Shown here piece by piece: positions 29,906 through 42,275 of a DNA stretch of 64,000 bases; the stretch's first letter is position 1, and each line of letters starts with the position of its first letter. The position numbers and the translations under genes are program-made. The notes beneath the pieces were generated by a model. That model was not told the DNA's origin. It ran no database searches and saw only the letters and a list, made by a program, of their open reading frames with translations. Origin of the DNA: Isoetes taiwanensis (Eukaryota; Streptophyta; Lycopodiopsida; Isoetales; Isoetaceae); contig JAJEKV010000009.1 of NCBI GenBank assembly GCA_021234155.1, positions 8,808,546 through 8,872,545 on the forward strand. The letters are read 5' to 3'.

Positions 29906-31829
29906 ATGGCTGCCATCGATCTACTTGCATGGTATCAGGATGGAGAGCATTGGGATCCACATGTGCCCTTTGACCTTTTACAACCATTTCTATGCCAGCG
30001 CCTCGGCCTCATCTCTAATATGCAGCGGCACCCAGATTATGCCGGATTCCTATAGTTTTACACAGAGGAGATGCTCCCTCTGTGCATCCCTTTTGGGGAA
30101 CCTCCCCAGTTGTACCTAGAACGGGATGTAGTCCGAGAAATGCTTGGGGGTGACACCCACACATATGATGTGCTCAAGGGCAAGCTTAGATGGGGTAAAC
30201 AGCTGCCAGTTGTTCAGCACCAGGGGCGACAATATCTTGAAGTTGCCTTTGCCCTAGCCATCCTCATGAATCAGTATGTTGAGGACAGTGTGGGAATTTG
30301 ACACCCCAGAGGTGTCAAAAGCAAAAAAATGTGTCAAATAGACATTTTCCGTAGAGAAAATGTGTCAAAAGAGAATTTATAGTTTGATAAAATGCGTCAA
30401 AAGAGACTTTAAAAAATTTTAAATGTGTCATTTGACACATTTAAGAATATTAAGTGTGTCAAAAAAAAATTAGAGCCCCAAATACACAAGAGTTGTCTGT
30501 ACAAGGCTTAATGTATGTGTATACTTAACAATGCAAGAAGAATTAATATTCAATAGAATTTTTTATTTTCCTTACATTTATATAAACTTATCTTTCATAG
30601 CAAAATTCATATTGTAATCTTTTCGTTGTAGAATTTCAAATTATTTTCTTCATTTGATAAACATAAAAAAAAAGTGTGTCAATGGTGTTCACAACGCGTC
30701 AAATGAGACACAAAAAATTTGGAAGTGTGTCAATTGACACATTCAATTTTAAAAAGCGTGTCATAAGAAATACAATAAATAAGTTGAATTTCCCACACTG
30801 GTTGAGGATGAGACATTGCCGGCAGAGAAAGGCAAACTTCCCGAGTCTTCCGAGGAGGAAGAGGATGAGCACATAGGCATGGGTGACTTCGTCTGTTGGA
30901 AGTAGTTGGCAGAGGAGATGCCACCACGTCGGGAACAAGCTGCACGCTTGTCCGGGCTAGACGCCCTTCCAGTTGTGTATCACCAAGGGCAAGAGTATCT
31001 TCTCTTGGATGATATCATCTGGACTTATCACATGGTGGCCGGGTTTAAGCACCGACGCAAGGACCATGTACTCTATGAGTTAGCAGAGTACTGTATGGAT
31101 GATTTCATTGACTTTACTCCTATTGACCTTCCCCAGGAAGTACAGCAACTACTCCAATTTCATCAGGAGACCATAGAACCGGCCAAAACCTTGTTACAGC
31201 TTCGGGAACTGGTGTTACAGGATCCGCCATCTCAGCCTTCACCGGATGCCTTTACAGCTATGGGGCCTCATGTCCCAAATATTAATATGGTCAAAGTTCC
31301 CTCCAGTTCGGATGAGGAGGGAGAGGATCTATACCATAACCCTGCTCACTTGAAGGAAGAGCAGGAGGAACTCAAGGAAGAAGAAGTCCCTATGGACTTA
31401 GATAAGGAGGTTGCCACGTCGGAGACCCCGCAGGGGAAGGTGTTGGGGAATCACCTCACCCGCTTCTTCCTATCAGTTTTTCGGCAGGGGCAAGTCCTTT
31501 TTGTAGCCCGAGACTTAGGGCCAGAGGCCGAGACTTCATGGTGGATCCTCCGTGCTCTTTCCACATTGGCAGGGCACAAGAAGCTTCCCTATCGCACGCT
31601 TACTTACGTACTCGTTTGACGGGATCTTGCCCTCACTGCATTGGGGCAGGATATTGCACCATGGCTGAGTATGAAACTCCTTACGGCGGCCCCATTGGCT
31701 GCCGCCTACCCGCCAGAGGTTGCCTCCATTGCGGCCGCCACAGTAGACCCGAAGGTGACCTTGTTACGTCATCGACCGCCACCACCACCTCCTTGGCCGA
31801 TGGACGAAGAGGAGGAACCTAGATCCTAG
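29906..31829 (+). pseudogene. ORF-B of chromovirus P (split by a hAT-like MITE, with stops)
   Basis: The start ATG at 29906 follows a polypyrimidine tract and AG (29899-29900). The N-terminal domain matches copy M. A stop lies near 30054, a 515-bp MITE sits at 30286-30800, TAG occurs near 30904 and TGA near 31618. The long middle frame (30906-31619) carries the DDIIWTYHMVAGF segment, the acidic stretch (SSSDEEGEDLYHNPAHLKEE) and the helical domain. The last part ends in polyproline and DEEEEPRS. No domain is recognised. The acidic stretch next to a histone-bearing ORF invites, but does not prove, a chaperone-like role. Confidence 0.7.
30286..30800. mobile_element. 515-bp hAT-like MITE in ORF-B of copy P
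   Basis: The ends are inverted: cagtgtgggaattt and aatttcccacactg. The 8-bp duplication gttgagga lies at 30278-30285 and 30801-30808. A CAGTG-type terminus with an 8-bp TSD is diagnostic of the hAT superfamily. The interior carries many copies of tgtcaa or ttgaca words, as expected for subterminal transposase sites. No coding capacity. Confidence 0.92.
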
Positions 31830-32041
31830 ACATTTTTTTTACGCATATTTGTACTGCGTATGGTTGTAATTTTTGATTTGGTATTTTTCTTAGCCAGCAT
31901 ACAATATATGTGCTATTTTCTTATAATTAATGATTATTCTGTCATTGAATATGATTAAACTGTGCCCCTATAATACTTGTTGTCTCTTTAAGAGTATAAG
32001 AAATTGTTCCATACCATATATTCATTCTTGCCGTTTTACAG

Positions 32042-32499
32042 ACGATGAGCTTGAGTTCGAGGAAAGGATCACCAACGAAATACGTAGGGACGATCCGGGA
32101 CCTCCCGACCAGGATTACGGCCAACGGTATGGTGAGTACCCAGATCGGGACGAAGACTACGAAGCAGAGGAGCCGGTAGAAGCGGGAGAGCCCTACGATT
32201 CAGCTAAAGGCTTGGAAGTACTCAACATTCTCCGAGAACGTGCCTTTGAACATTTACAACAAACTCTTCGAAGAACTTGGGATTACTGGGAAATGACAAG
32301 GCATGAAGCTTTTGTGGACGCCAATGACCATTTATGGGAGATTTTCTTTGCGTTAGAAACCTTTTTAACTTGCTCATTATCAGTCCTACCTTAGACTACC
32401 AGTATATTATTATCCAGGCATGGGCTCGCTACAAGCTAGTCAGGGCCGTACGGGAGAGCGTTCGCTACTCCATCCTGTACCCTTTTGCGCAGCCCTAGT
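32042..32499 (+). pseudogene. ORF-C of chromovirus P
   Basis: It follows an acceptor-like cgttttacag (AG at 32040-32041). The product matches ORF-C of copy M from the first codons (DDELEFEERITNEIRRDD) to the basic C-terminus. A frameshift near 32360 and a stop near 32394 break it. Both copies begin homology at the acceptor, which supports splicing. Confidence 0.6.
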
Positions 32500-32781
32500 C
32501 CTAATCTCTCCAGTTTTTCTTGTATGGTTAAGTATGTATTGATTGAAAGTTAGCTAATGTACAGCCTTATGGCTAAATATGTGTATAGTCACTGCTTTGT
32601 ACTGTATGACCCTAAGTTTTTGTTAAAGAGATATCTCCAAATGCAGTTGCTACTTTGACATAATAATAAGAGATCTTTTCTTTCACCCTCTTGTATCGTC
32701 TTTCTTATTATTTCCTAACGCTACTTAAAATGATCTTCTTTGTGACACGTGGTATCACAATAATTCTCCTTATACCTTTTT

Positions 32782-34740
32782 ATGATCAATATAGACGGTA
32801 CACGTAACGCCTCATGGCAGACACCCTCGAATGCAAGCCGATTAACACCTGAGCAGGAACTCATGTTGATGAAACGGCAGTTGGTAGAGCTGCAGGCTTA
32901 TGTGTTAAATGCCAACCCACCACAACCTATGCAGCAGGACGGACCGGAGTTACCTCGGTTACCCCCAAGTCCACCACCAATGCAGCCACTTGCACCAGAA
33001 CCAGACCCTGTACCCGCACCAAGAAGGCACCGTTCCAAACGTCGTCGAGGCTCGTCCACGGATAGTGCCACATCCTCACGATCAGCCACTTCTGTGTCTT
33101 CATAGTCATCTATATCGTCTGGTGACCATGCAAGGGCCCGGGACAAGGAGTACCGTAAGACGGTTCATACGGCCATTACTAGCATATGGAAAAACAGGAA
33201 GTTGGCCCAGTTTGACGGGAAATCTAGAGGCGGCCTGAATACAGACGAGATGAAGGATTTTGGAAAATCCTATGGCATGACAGAAAAGGATACAGGAAAG
33301 GTTGCCACCACAAACCTTACAGGAGCCGCTCGTATTTGGTGGAAGGGCTATGCCAGAGCCAAGCATCTGGACAGAAGCAGGTGCAAGTTCAAAACGTTTG
33401 CCAAAGCTTTTAAGTCGCATTATGTGCCTCGTGCACACAAATGCCAACAAATTCAGACTTTCTACAGGTTAGAGCAGAAGGGTATGTCAGTTCAGGCCTA
33501 CACTGATGAGTTCATGCGCTTGAGGTTGTATGTGCCAGGAATGAATGAAAAGAGGGCGGTGGAGGGCTATATTGAAGGGTTGGCCCCATCAATTAAACGA
33601 ATGGTTAAGGCCATAGACCCGAAATCGGTTGCTGAGGCTGAGGCTAAGGCATTGAGCCTTGAAGAGGACGCACCACGAAACCAGTACCAGCGCCCCGCCT
33701 CTTACTCGCAGCCACGCCCGTACACACCCTATAAGGGCTGTTCACCGAGTCCGGGGCCCTCTCAGTAGAACTCTAACGGCCGCCAGGAAAAGAAAGTCAC
33801 CTTCAACATGCCCGACAAACCGAACAATGTCAGTAAGGAAGTTCGGAACCTCTTACAGTCTATTCCCAAAGAGGCCCGAGAACAGCTACACGGAGATAAA
33901 GCATGTTACAGGTGTATGCGGCCCGGGCACTTCATGCAGAATTGCCCTTATGTCACGCAGACTGGCCAGCTGGCCATGGCCGACCTCGATTGGGACGATC
34001 TCGAGTCTACACTACCTGTCGAGGAGGAGGCTCCGAGTATATTCACGGTGTGTCTCATATCCTTGCAGCCATAGAAACCGGCAATGCTGAAAGTCAACCT
34101 GTTGTTATTTCCACCATAGGTCAAGTAGACAGTAAGTCTTTCATAATTCTTATGGATACGGGAAGCACACATAATTTTGCTTCTCCTAGAATGGCCCAGG
34201 TATTGCAGCTTGAGCCTTTGAGGTCCCGACCGAAGCCTGACACGTTAGCCAGTGGAAAAATCAGACATACTCATGGCCGTCGCATTAACCTTAAAATGCA
34301 GCTGCCAGGTGCACCAGTTGCATTGGGTGCTGAGTTAATGGATATTGGCAAATACGATCTGATTGTTGGTATGGAATTTTTGGCATCTGCAAAAGCCAAT
34401 ATCGACTGCGAAAAGCGGGAGGTTACCTTCAACGCAGCTAATGGAGCCCACGTGACTATAAAAGGTGATCCATTAAACCCTATTATGCAGTCTATGTCCA
34501 TCAGGCAGTTGTAAGGCTGTACGCAAGGATAAGCTACTTTGCATCATCAGACTTGCATCCATTGAGTCAGATGCTAAACAGAAGCAAGTACTTGATGCAT
34601 TGCCAGAAAGCATTGTTAATCTTCTTAGGGAATTTAGTGATCTCTTTCCAGATGAGATCCAGAAACTTCCTCCATTCAGAGGGGTGGAATGTGAGATATC
34701 CTTGGAACCAGGTACTAAGCCTACCAGTAAGGCCCCGTAC
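32782..34740 (+). pseudogene. gag and protease of chromovirus P
   Basis: Gag starts with MINIDGTRNASW at 32782. TAG stops occur at 33103 and 33766, and frame is lost near 34030 and near 34512. The gag core (33202-33768) keeps [12 protein letters not shown] and the [12 protein letters not shown] block. The knuckle [14 protein letters not shown] lies near 33903-33945 and the protease [10 protein letters not shown] near 34150. The reading is cut at 34740 by the Tat/Athila-like element and resumes with RT at 45892. Confidence 0.88.
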
Positions 34741-35340
34741 TGTTAGTCCTGTGCCTCCTGGCACAGGACTATTCATGCATACGACGGACCAAGTCAAGTC
34801 CAAGAGTCCACAACCGGGCGCGGGTCAGTCGTCAAAGGCTCCGCAGAAGACCAAGCAGCAGACCACGCAGACAAAGACCACGCCTGGCATCAACAAGAGG
34901 CGGCGCTCTGACAAGTGACGGCCCGTCACCACCTGCGTCAGCGTCAGCGTGATTATAGGCTTTTCAAGAGGCACCGCCAGTATTCCTGAAAATCAGGCTT
35001 TCTTCAAGGAGTCGGCACCGAGAATAGTCAGAGAGTCTATTTTGGGCCAAAGGCCATTGTACTATATATATGAGCAGAGCTAGCACATGATTTTTAGATG
35101 AGTTTTGAGTCTTGTCTCATTTTTGTTCTCTCTCGATTGCGAGAGCTCATGTATTTCCATTGATATCAAGGAAGCTTTCTCTCATTATTGTCATCACATT
35201 GTTCTCTTTCTGTTCTATTCTCTTTTTCTTGTTCTTTCCTTGCAAAACCCGCGTGACATAGCTCCCGGTTGCTCCTGTTAGATCCAAGGGTCCTCACAGA
35301 GGGCTGTCTTGCAGGAGTTCCCGAACCCAGACCCCAAACA
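34741..35340 (+). repeat. 5' LTR of the Tat/Athila-like element
   Basis: This 600-bp repeat runs from tgttagtcctg to caaaca. It has a TATA-like tatatata near 35062. By eye it differs from the 3' LTR at about 19 positions. Confidence 0.95.
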
Positions 35341-35341
35341 C

Positions 35342-35358
35342 TGTCGCCGCTGCCGGGT
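35342..35358 (+). other. Primer-binding site, tRNA-Asp-like
   Basis: The motif tgtcgccgctgccgggt follows the LTR by one base. It is a close variant of the tggcgccgttgccgggg site of Athila/Tat elements, which pairs with tRNA-Asp. Confidence 0.7.
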
Positions 35359-35375
35359 CTGATTTCTTTCTCATC

Positions 35376-38300
35376 ATGTCGACTCGAGGATTCACCCCTG
35401 AAGAACTTCTTTGCCAAACGGCGGCTCGTCTGGAGCGCCATCAACGACGCGAGGCTGTCAGGGACATGTATGATTCTGCCTATGACATTGAGGGTGGTCG
35501 TATCCACTCCCGTGCTCAATCGGCTCCTCCGACCCCTCGTGTTCATTCTCGACCAGGGTCTCCCCCTGTGTGTAGGCATTGCTCTCAGCCTCAATCTCCA
35601 CGGCATACCCCTGTTCAGCCCACGCCTCATTATTTTCAGACTCCTGACAGCACCTATATCAACATTCCTTCAGGTCACACCCCTCTTCCCTCACAACCTT
35701 CTTCCCCTCCGGGAGGCATGGGCTACCATCATGTCTCTTTTGGCCCTACCCATGTTCATGACTTTCAGTCTTCACCATCTTTTCAGCACGCTCTTCCGGT
35801 TTATCAAACTACTGATCTTAAGCCTACGGAGACAGGCTCTCAAGGCCCTTCCCCACCAGATGTTGCTTTTGCTGGCCCACATGTTTTTTCCGTTCCACCC
35901 CCTGGTTCTCAGCCTCCATCGGTCCCGCCTCTCTATGTTTCTACTCATCCTTCCACCAATCCGCCTCAATATGCGTCATTTTCATCTTCTCCACCAACTC
36001 ATAATTTGAAGCTGCCTTATCCCACTTTCGGCAATACTAAGGGCAAACCCCTGGATCAGAGTGCTCAAGCACACATGGAAGAATTTGAAGCCTTGGCCAT
36101 TCTGAATGGTCATGCGCAGCCCCAACTTAAATTCCATATCTTTTCGTCCACACTCAGAGGTGCCCCTCATCAGTGGTTGATGGCCAATAAAAGCCACTGG
36201 AAACATAGTTGGCCAGAAATGAAAACTGCCTTTCTGTCTCATTATGGCACCACGGATGATGATCAGTTACTCCTCAAGCAACTCAATGATCTTCAACAAG
36301 AGCCCACGGAGTCTGCCAGGGATTTTGCGGACCGTCTCCACATTCTTGTTAGCAAACTCCAGGAGTACCCGACGCAGAGCCAGCTCCTCGTCTGGTTTCT
36401 TCAGGGCCTTCCTCCTGCCATTCGACTCATGACTGAATATTTGCGTCCCAAGTCTCTGGAACAAGCCATCGAACTGGTCAATCACTCTGTCAATGTCTCT
36501 TCCCGAGGAGTTGCTCTCACGGAACTCCCTTTTATGCCACCTGTTATGGTTCCTCAGAACTCTGTTCAACCTCAACAAGCAAATCCCCAACGTGCTCACA
36601 TCTGGTGTACCATTTGTAAATATCAAGGTCACTTGGCAAATGAATGTAATTCCTCCAATGGCCCTCCTCATTGTAAACGCTGCAATATGTGCAATCACGC
36701 CACCGAAGACTGCACGCGATCTCATCCTACACCTTTTCGAAATAAAATGGTCTTTCAAGTCCAGACTACCCCTCAACAACAGCAGTCATTTCAGCCTCAG
36801 CAATATCCCATTCAGCAACAGCAGCAGTATCCTCAACAGCAACCCTCTCAGCAACCACGGGCCCAAGGCAACCGTCCTCCATTTGATCCTTCAAAAGCTC
36901 AATGTTATCATTGTCAAGCATGGGGTCACACCACCACGGAGTGTCCTCAACTGCCGCAAGTTCAAGTTCAACTTCCAGGATCTAATCAACCGGCTTCTGT
37001 CCGTCTCACAGCGTATCAACTATGGGTGGCCAACGGGAAACAAGACCCTCACCCTGTTTTGCGCAAGCCTCCACGGCCACCTCAACAACAGCGCCCTCAG
37101 CCAGCTGCGTCTCCTTCCACCTCCATGGATCAACAGGCTCAGGAGGAGATTTATCAGGCCCTCAACCCTCCTGTACAACAGTCAAATTGGGTTGGTCTCG
37201 TTGCGCCTCACACCCGGGCTTCACGCCCTTTGACTATCATTCCTCATGACACGCAACCTGCCTTTGCGGTGGACACCATTCCTCATGATGATGAAAAAAA
37301 AGTACACTTTGCCCCTGATCTTGACAAGCTCATGCCTCACGTCATGCCCAAAGTGAGACAAAGCATTTTGAAACTTATGCAGGCTGCTGAAGGCAGAACC
37401 TTGGCGAATGTTCACGCCACCACACGCGCTCAGCAGCGTCAGGCGGAGCCCTCCACCTCCACGGGTGGACGCTCTCACACGTATCCCAATATTGCTGCTG
37501 AAGTGGAGCTGCTCAAGGAAGTCTCTGCTTCTTTACCTCAATCTCCAGCTCCATTGGACCCAGCGGACCCTTTTTCACATGTTCCCTTGGAACTTCAAGA
37601 AGAACTTGCAAAAATCAAGATTCCTTTGAGCCTCAGCACAATTTTGAAACTTTGCCCTGCTCTCAAAGATCAGCTACCTCTTCCCACGGTTCTGGTTGGA
37701 GCTGTAGCAACTTCAACACCCACGGTGCATGCCACGGTGGGCAATCAGCAAGTCAATCATGTTCAAATTGATGGTGGTAGTGCAGTCAATCTCATTACTG
37801 ATAAACTCCGAAAGCAATTGGGCATCAAACAACTCTATCGTGCTCCTTATGACATCAAGTTGGCCAATGGCCATATCACGCGCCCTCAAGGCATAACTCC
37901 TCTTCTACATATCAGCATTGGTGATCTCAAATTCCCCTTGGAATTTGGTGTTTGGAAAGCAGGAGAGGATCCTGGTGATTATGAAATGCTTGTTGGCCGA
38001 CCTTTTCTCAGACAAGCGAAAAGTATTCATTACTGGGCCACAGACCAACTCGTTATCACAGATGGCCATCTCAATGCCACCATGGACCTGGAAACTGGAA
38101 AATTAATTTCTGTTGAGAATGCGGAACCTTCCATCTCAGACACTGACTCGGAAGACGCCCAAAATATTTATCGTGTTCAAGCACCTCCTGCAGGTCTCCC
38201 TCTCTCATCTTACCCTGAGTATGCTGATCCTTGGGGTGACATGACGCTCGATCAAGACCAGGCTGTGGCCGCTCTTCTGGACCCCTACCTGGCTTCTTGC

Positions 38301-41300
38301 AATCGTATTCAACGTCTTGATCACTTCTCGGAACCATCTTCTTCTTCTGAGACAGTTGATGTTCATGCTGTCATGACGCAACCTTTGCTAGATGACGCTC
38401 AGCAACCTCTTTTTTTCACCACGCACAATGCTACTCCTCCTGTCATGTTTCAGCCGCCTGCTCATACGGTTGAGGACACGGAGGTTGTTCCTCACATTCA
38501 AACTCCAGCTGTAGAAATTGTGGACCTTGGAACCAATCAACCCGTCCGCTTAGCTGCTCATCTTCCGTCTTCCTATAAAGCACGCGCTGTGACGTTGTTC
38601 AAGAAATTCAAACACATTTTTGCTTGGAGCTACAAAGATCTTAGAGGCATCAAAAAAGACTTGGGGGAACTCACCATTCCTACCAAACCTGATGCACGCC
38701 CAATCTAGCAACGACAGTACCGGCTCAACCCAAATTACCGTGACCGCGTCAAGGCTGAAATTGACAAACTCTTGGCTGCTGGCCTCATTTATGAAGTCAA
38801 ACATTCTGAGTGGGTGAGCCCCATCGTCATTGCTTTAAAACACAACGGTAAGATCCGCGTTTGTATGGACTACCGCAAACTCAATCAAGCTACGGAGCGT
38901 GATCATTTTCCGCTTCCCTTCACTGACCAAGTTCTTGAAGAAGTTGCTGGTCATGAGATGTACTCCTTCATGGATGGTTTCTCAGGGTACAATCAAATTT
39001 CTATCAAGCCAGAGGATCAACTCAAAACTACTTTTACCACCCCGTGGGGCACTTTTGCCTACAAGGTGGTCCCTTTTGGTTTGTCAAACTCTCCTTCAAC
39101 TTTTCAGCGTATCATGCTTTCAGTCTTTCAAGACTTTATGAAGGATAAACCTTTTCTGCAAATCTTTCAAGACGATTTTTCTGCCTACAGCTCTATGGAT
39201 GATCACTTGGACAAATTGGAGCTTGTCTTTCAAAAATGTGATGAATCTGGCATTAGTCTCAATCCTGAGAAGTGTACTTTCTGCGTCACCTCAGGAGTTT
39301 TGTTGGGTCATGTGGTCAGTAAAGAAGGCATCACCACGGATCCTGCAAAAATTAGTTGTGTCCTGAAAGCTCAAGCCCCGTCTAATATCAAGGAGACACG
39401 CTCTTTCCTGGGTAAGGTAAATTACTATTCCACTTTCATTCCTGGACTTGCAGCTATAGCTGACCCCATTCATAAACTCGCGGGGGATGAATCCACTTGG
39501 GCTTGGAATCCTCAAGCGGAAGCTGCTTTTCAGAAATTGAAGTTGTTACTTACTCAGGCCCCGGTTCTTGTTCCTCCTCAATGGGACAAGCCCTTCAACG
39601 TTCATGTCGATGTCTCCGCATTTGCTATTGGTGCTGTCCTTTCTCAAGCTTATAACGACACCACGGATAAACCCATCCGCTATGCCAGTAGGAAACTCAA
39701 TCCTGCTGAGCGCAACTATTCTGCCACGGAACGTGAAGCCTTGGGTTTAGTTTTCTGTGTCCAACGCTTCCGTCATTATTTGTTGGGTAGCCAGATCAAG
39801 TTCTTTGTTGATCATCAAGCTCTTCTTTATTTGATCAACAAAGCCACGCCCACGGGACGCATTGCTCGTTGGGTTCTTCTGCTGCAAGAATTTGCTCCTT
39901 TCGAAATAGTTCATAAGGCAGGCAAGTCTCATGTGGTGCCTGATTATCTTTCACGCATACACACGGATGATCCCTCCACGGGTGTTTCTGATGCCTTTCC
40001 AGACGCTCAATTATTCCTGGTCACGGCCACGCCCCATTGGTTCCATAACTTTCAGCAATATTTGCTCACTGGTGCTCTTCCTCCCGAAGATCCGACGCTC
40101 TCTCCTGACAAGCTTCGTTCCCGTCGGCGTCAGTTTCTCAGAGAAGTCCGTGACTATACCATGGTCGCAGGCCATCTTTACAAGCGCGGCAAAGACATGG
40201 TCCTTCGTCGTTGTGTCCTCCCTCATGAGGTGCCTGATATTGTTCGGCAAGCCCATGACGGGCTTGGTGGTGGTCATTTTAGTGGTGACGCCACGGCACG
40301 CAAAATTTTCTTGGCATGATACTTCTGGCCCACGCTCTTCAAAGATGCCCACGCTTATGCTCGCACGTGTGACGTCTGTCAGCGTGTGGGAAAACCCACG
40401 GCCCGTGACGCTCTTCCCTTGACGCCGGTCGCCACGCCACATCCCTTCAGCAAATGGGGTATGGATTTTGTGGGGCCCATGGACCCACCGGCGCGGCACA
40501 CCCGTGCCCGCTATATTCTGGTCATCACGGATTATGCTACCAAATGGGCAGAAGCTTGTGCACTTCTAGACAACACTGCTGCCAGCACAGCCAAGGTTCT
40601 CTACACGCACATCATCACGTGTTTTGGTTGTCCCACGGAACTTGTTAGTGATCGTGGCGTGCATTTTGTCAACCACGCCATCAAGGAGCTGACGGATTAT
40701 CTGCACATCCAACATCGGAAGAGTACACCTTATTATCCACAAGGAAATGGCTTGGCTGAAAGTACCAACAAAACTCTCATTACTGTTCTAAAGAAAATTT
40801 GTGACGCTTCTCGCACAGATTGGCAAGAAAAGTTGCCTACTGTTCTTTGGGCCTACAACACTAGTTTCAAAATTGCTACTGGTCACACTCCCTTCAAATT
40901 GGTTTATGGTCAGGAAGCTCTCATGCCTTTTGAGTTTATTCTTCCAACTCTCCGTTTCCAACTCGCTACAACACACAATCCTCCTGCTGCTCTCCAGGAG
41001 CGGGTTTATCAATTGGAACAGCTGGATGAAATTCGGCGCGATGCTTATATTCGAGTTCTTCATGGACAACAGTTACAGAAATCTTTGCATGACAAAAGAC
41101 TTAAGACAAAAACATTCAAAGAAGGCGATTTGGTTCTTCTTTATGATTCACGTTACAAAAATTTTCCAGGCAAGTTACAATTTCGATGGCTTGGCCCTTA
41201 TCAAATTGTTCAAGTGGTGCAACCCAGCGTTTTCAGGCTGGCTGAATTAGATGGCACTCCATTACCTACACTAGTTAATGGCTTTCGCCTCAAACCATTT

Positions 41301-41369
41301 CATACACCAGACAGTGACAATAATCAGATAGTTCAAGTTCCAGCCTCAGACACAACAACTAGTGACTAA
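35376..41369 (+). pseudogene. gag-pro-pol of the Tat/Athila-like element (two in-frame stops)
   Basis: One frame of about 1998 codons runs from MSTRGFTPEELLC to DTTTSD, broken only by TAG at 38706 and TGA at 40317. Gag is proline/glutamine-rich with three CCHC knuckles (about residues 411-424, 433-446 and 510-523, each C-x2-C-x4-H-x4-C). Protease IDGGSAVNLI is at about 798. RT has RVCMDYRKLNQAT and the box FQDD (Asp 1266). RNase H follows with HVDVSAFAIG. Integrase has an HHCC finger and acids at about 1697 (MDFVG), 1759 (SDRG) and 1795 (GLAEST), with the D-35-E spacing. TGA replaces an expected Trp in the finger. The TAG at the protease/RT border could be a mutation or a readthrough stop. 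Confidence 0.93.
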
Positions 41370-42275
41370 ACAGCGGCATATTTATATTAGAAGGGTGAAT
41401 TTTTTACAAAATGAGGGCAGAGCCCATCTACTTCCGCTATGGGCAGTGCCCTATTTACAAAAACGGGCTCAGAGCCCTATCCACTAAGTCCTAAGGAGAA
41501 AACTCTCTACTCCGGGTTCGGAGCAGAAGTAATACGCAGGATATGGTACGCGTTCTGTTCAGGATCCCAGCGCAGGTGCAGAATCACCTCCATCCCATTT
41601 GTATGGGGATCGGCATGCTCAGCCATACCGGCACACCAACCGTCCATTGCTATGCCACGGTTGTGGCATCGCCAGAGGTCCAGGCAGTTCATTTTACAGG
41701 TAATCCACTCCAGGCAGTTGGAGGGCATAGTGCATTTGTCATGCAAACCAGCAGCAGACATACTGAGCGCCATCAAGTGTCTTCGCTTCTACCACTGCTC
41801 GTCTTATATAGCCAACCGAGGACCCCTCTGTCGACGTGGACCAATCAGCACCGTTGCTAACGTGGTTGCAATGCAAGGCCCTTTCTATACAGGGAATCTT
41901 CTTTCCCGCCGCATATTTAGCCATGGTACCTTCTGACACAGTTGTTTTAATGATATCCCACTTCGAGTTGCCAGCATTAAATGACATTCCTTCCTTTCAC
42001 GCCCGTCGACCATTAATATGCGTCCTTTCGCCAGCTGTCACATCAGATCATTCTCTTACGTCTCATCGCCACCGTTCCTGCTTTACTGTTTGGGGACTTA
42101 ACCACAATTTTGCCCTTCCATTGCCTACTTCGGATTGTCGCCACCTGGCATCATCAACGGTGGCTGGTTCGCCTTCATAATGCCCCTTCGCCTACACTTG
42201 CGCGCCCTAAAACCTTTTCGTCTATCTGCGCCTTCTGTTCTTTGCTCTCCGCCTTCTGTTCCGACGCTCTTCGCC
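41370..42275. other. Region between integrase and the extra ORF
   Basis: About 900 bases with no sense-strand gene. On the minus strand two overlapping frames (41507-41776 and 41739-41987) read cysteine-, tryptophan- and histidine-containing peptides, with a frame change between them. Tat-lineage elements are known to carry antisense ORFs in this position. Whether these frames are real is open. Confidence 0.4.

Noticed and set aside
35269-36009. Second long frame overlapping gag of the Tat/Athila-like element
   Set aside because: It is an off-frame shadow of the gag-pro-pol frame, leucine-rich because of pyrimidine-rich codons.
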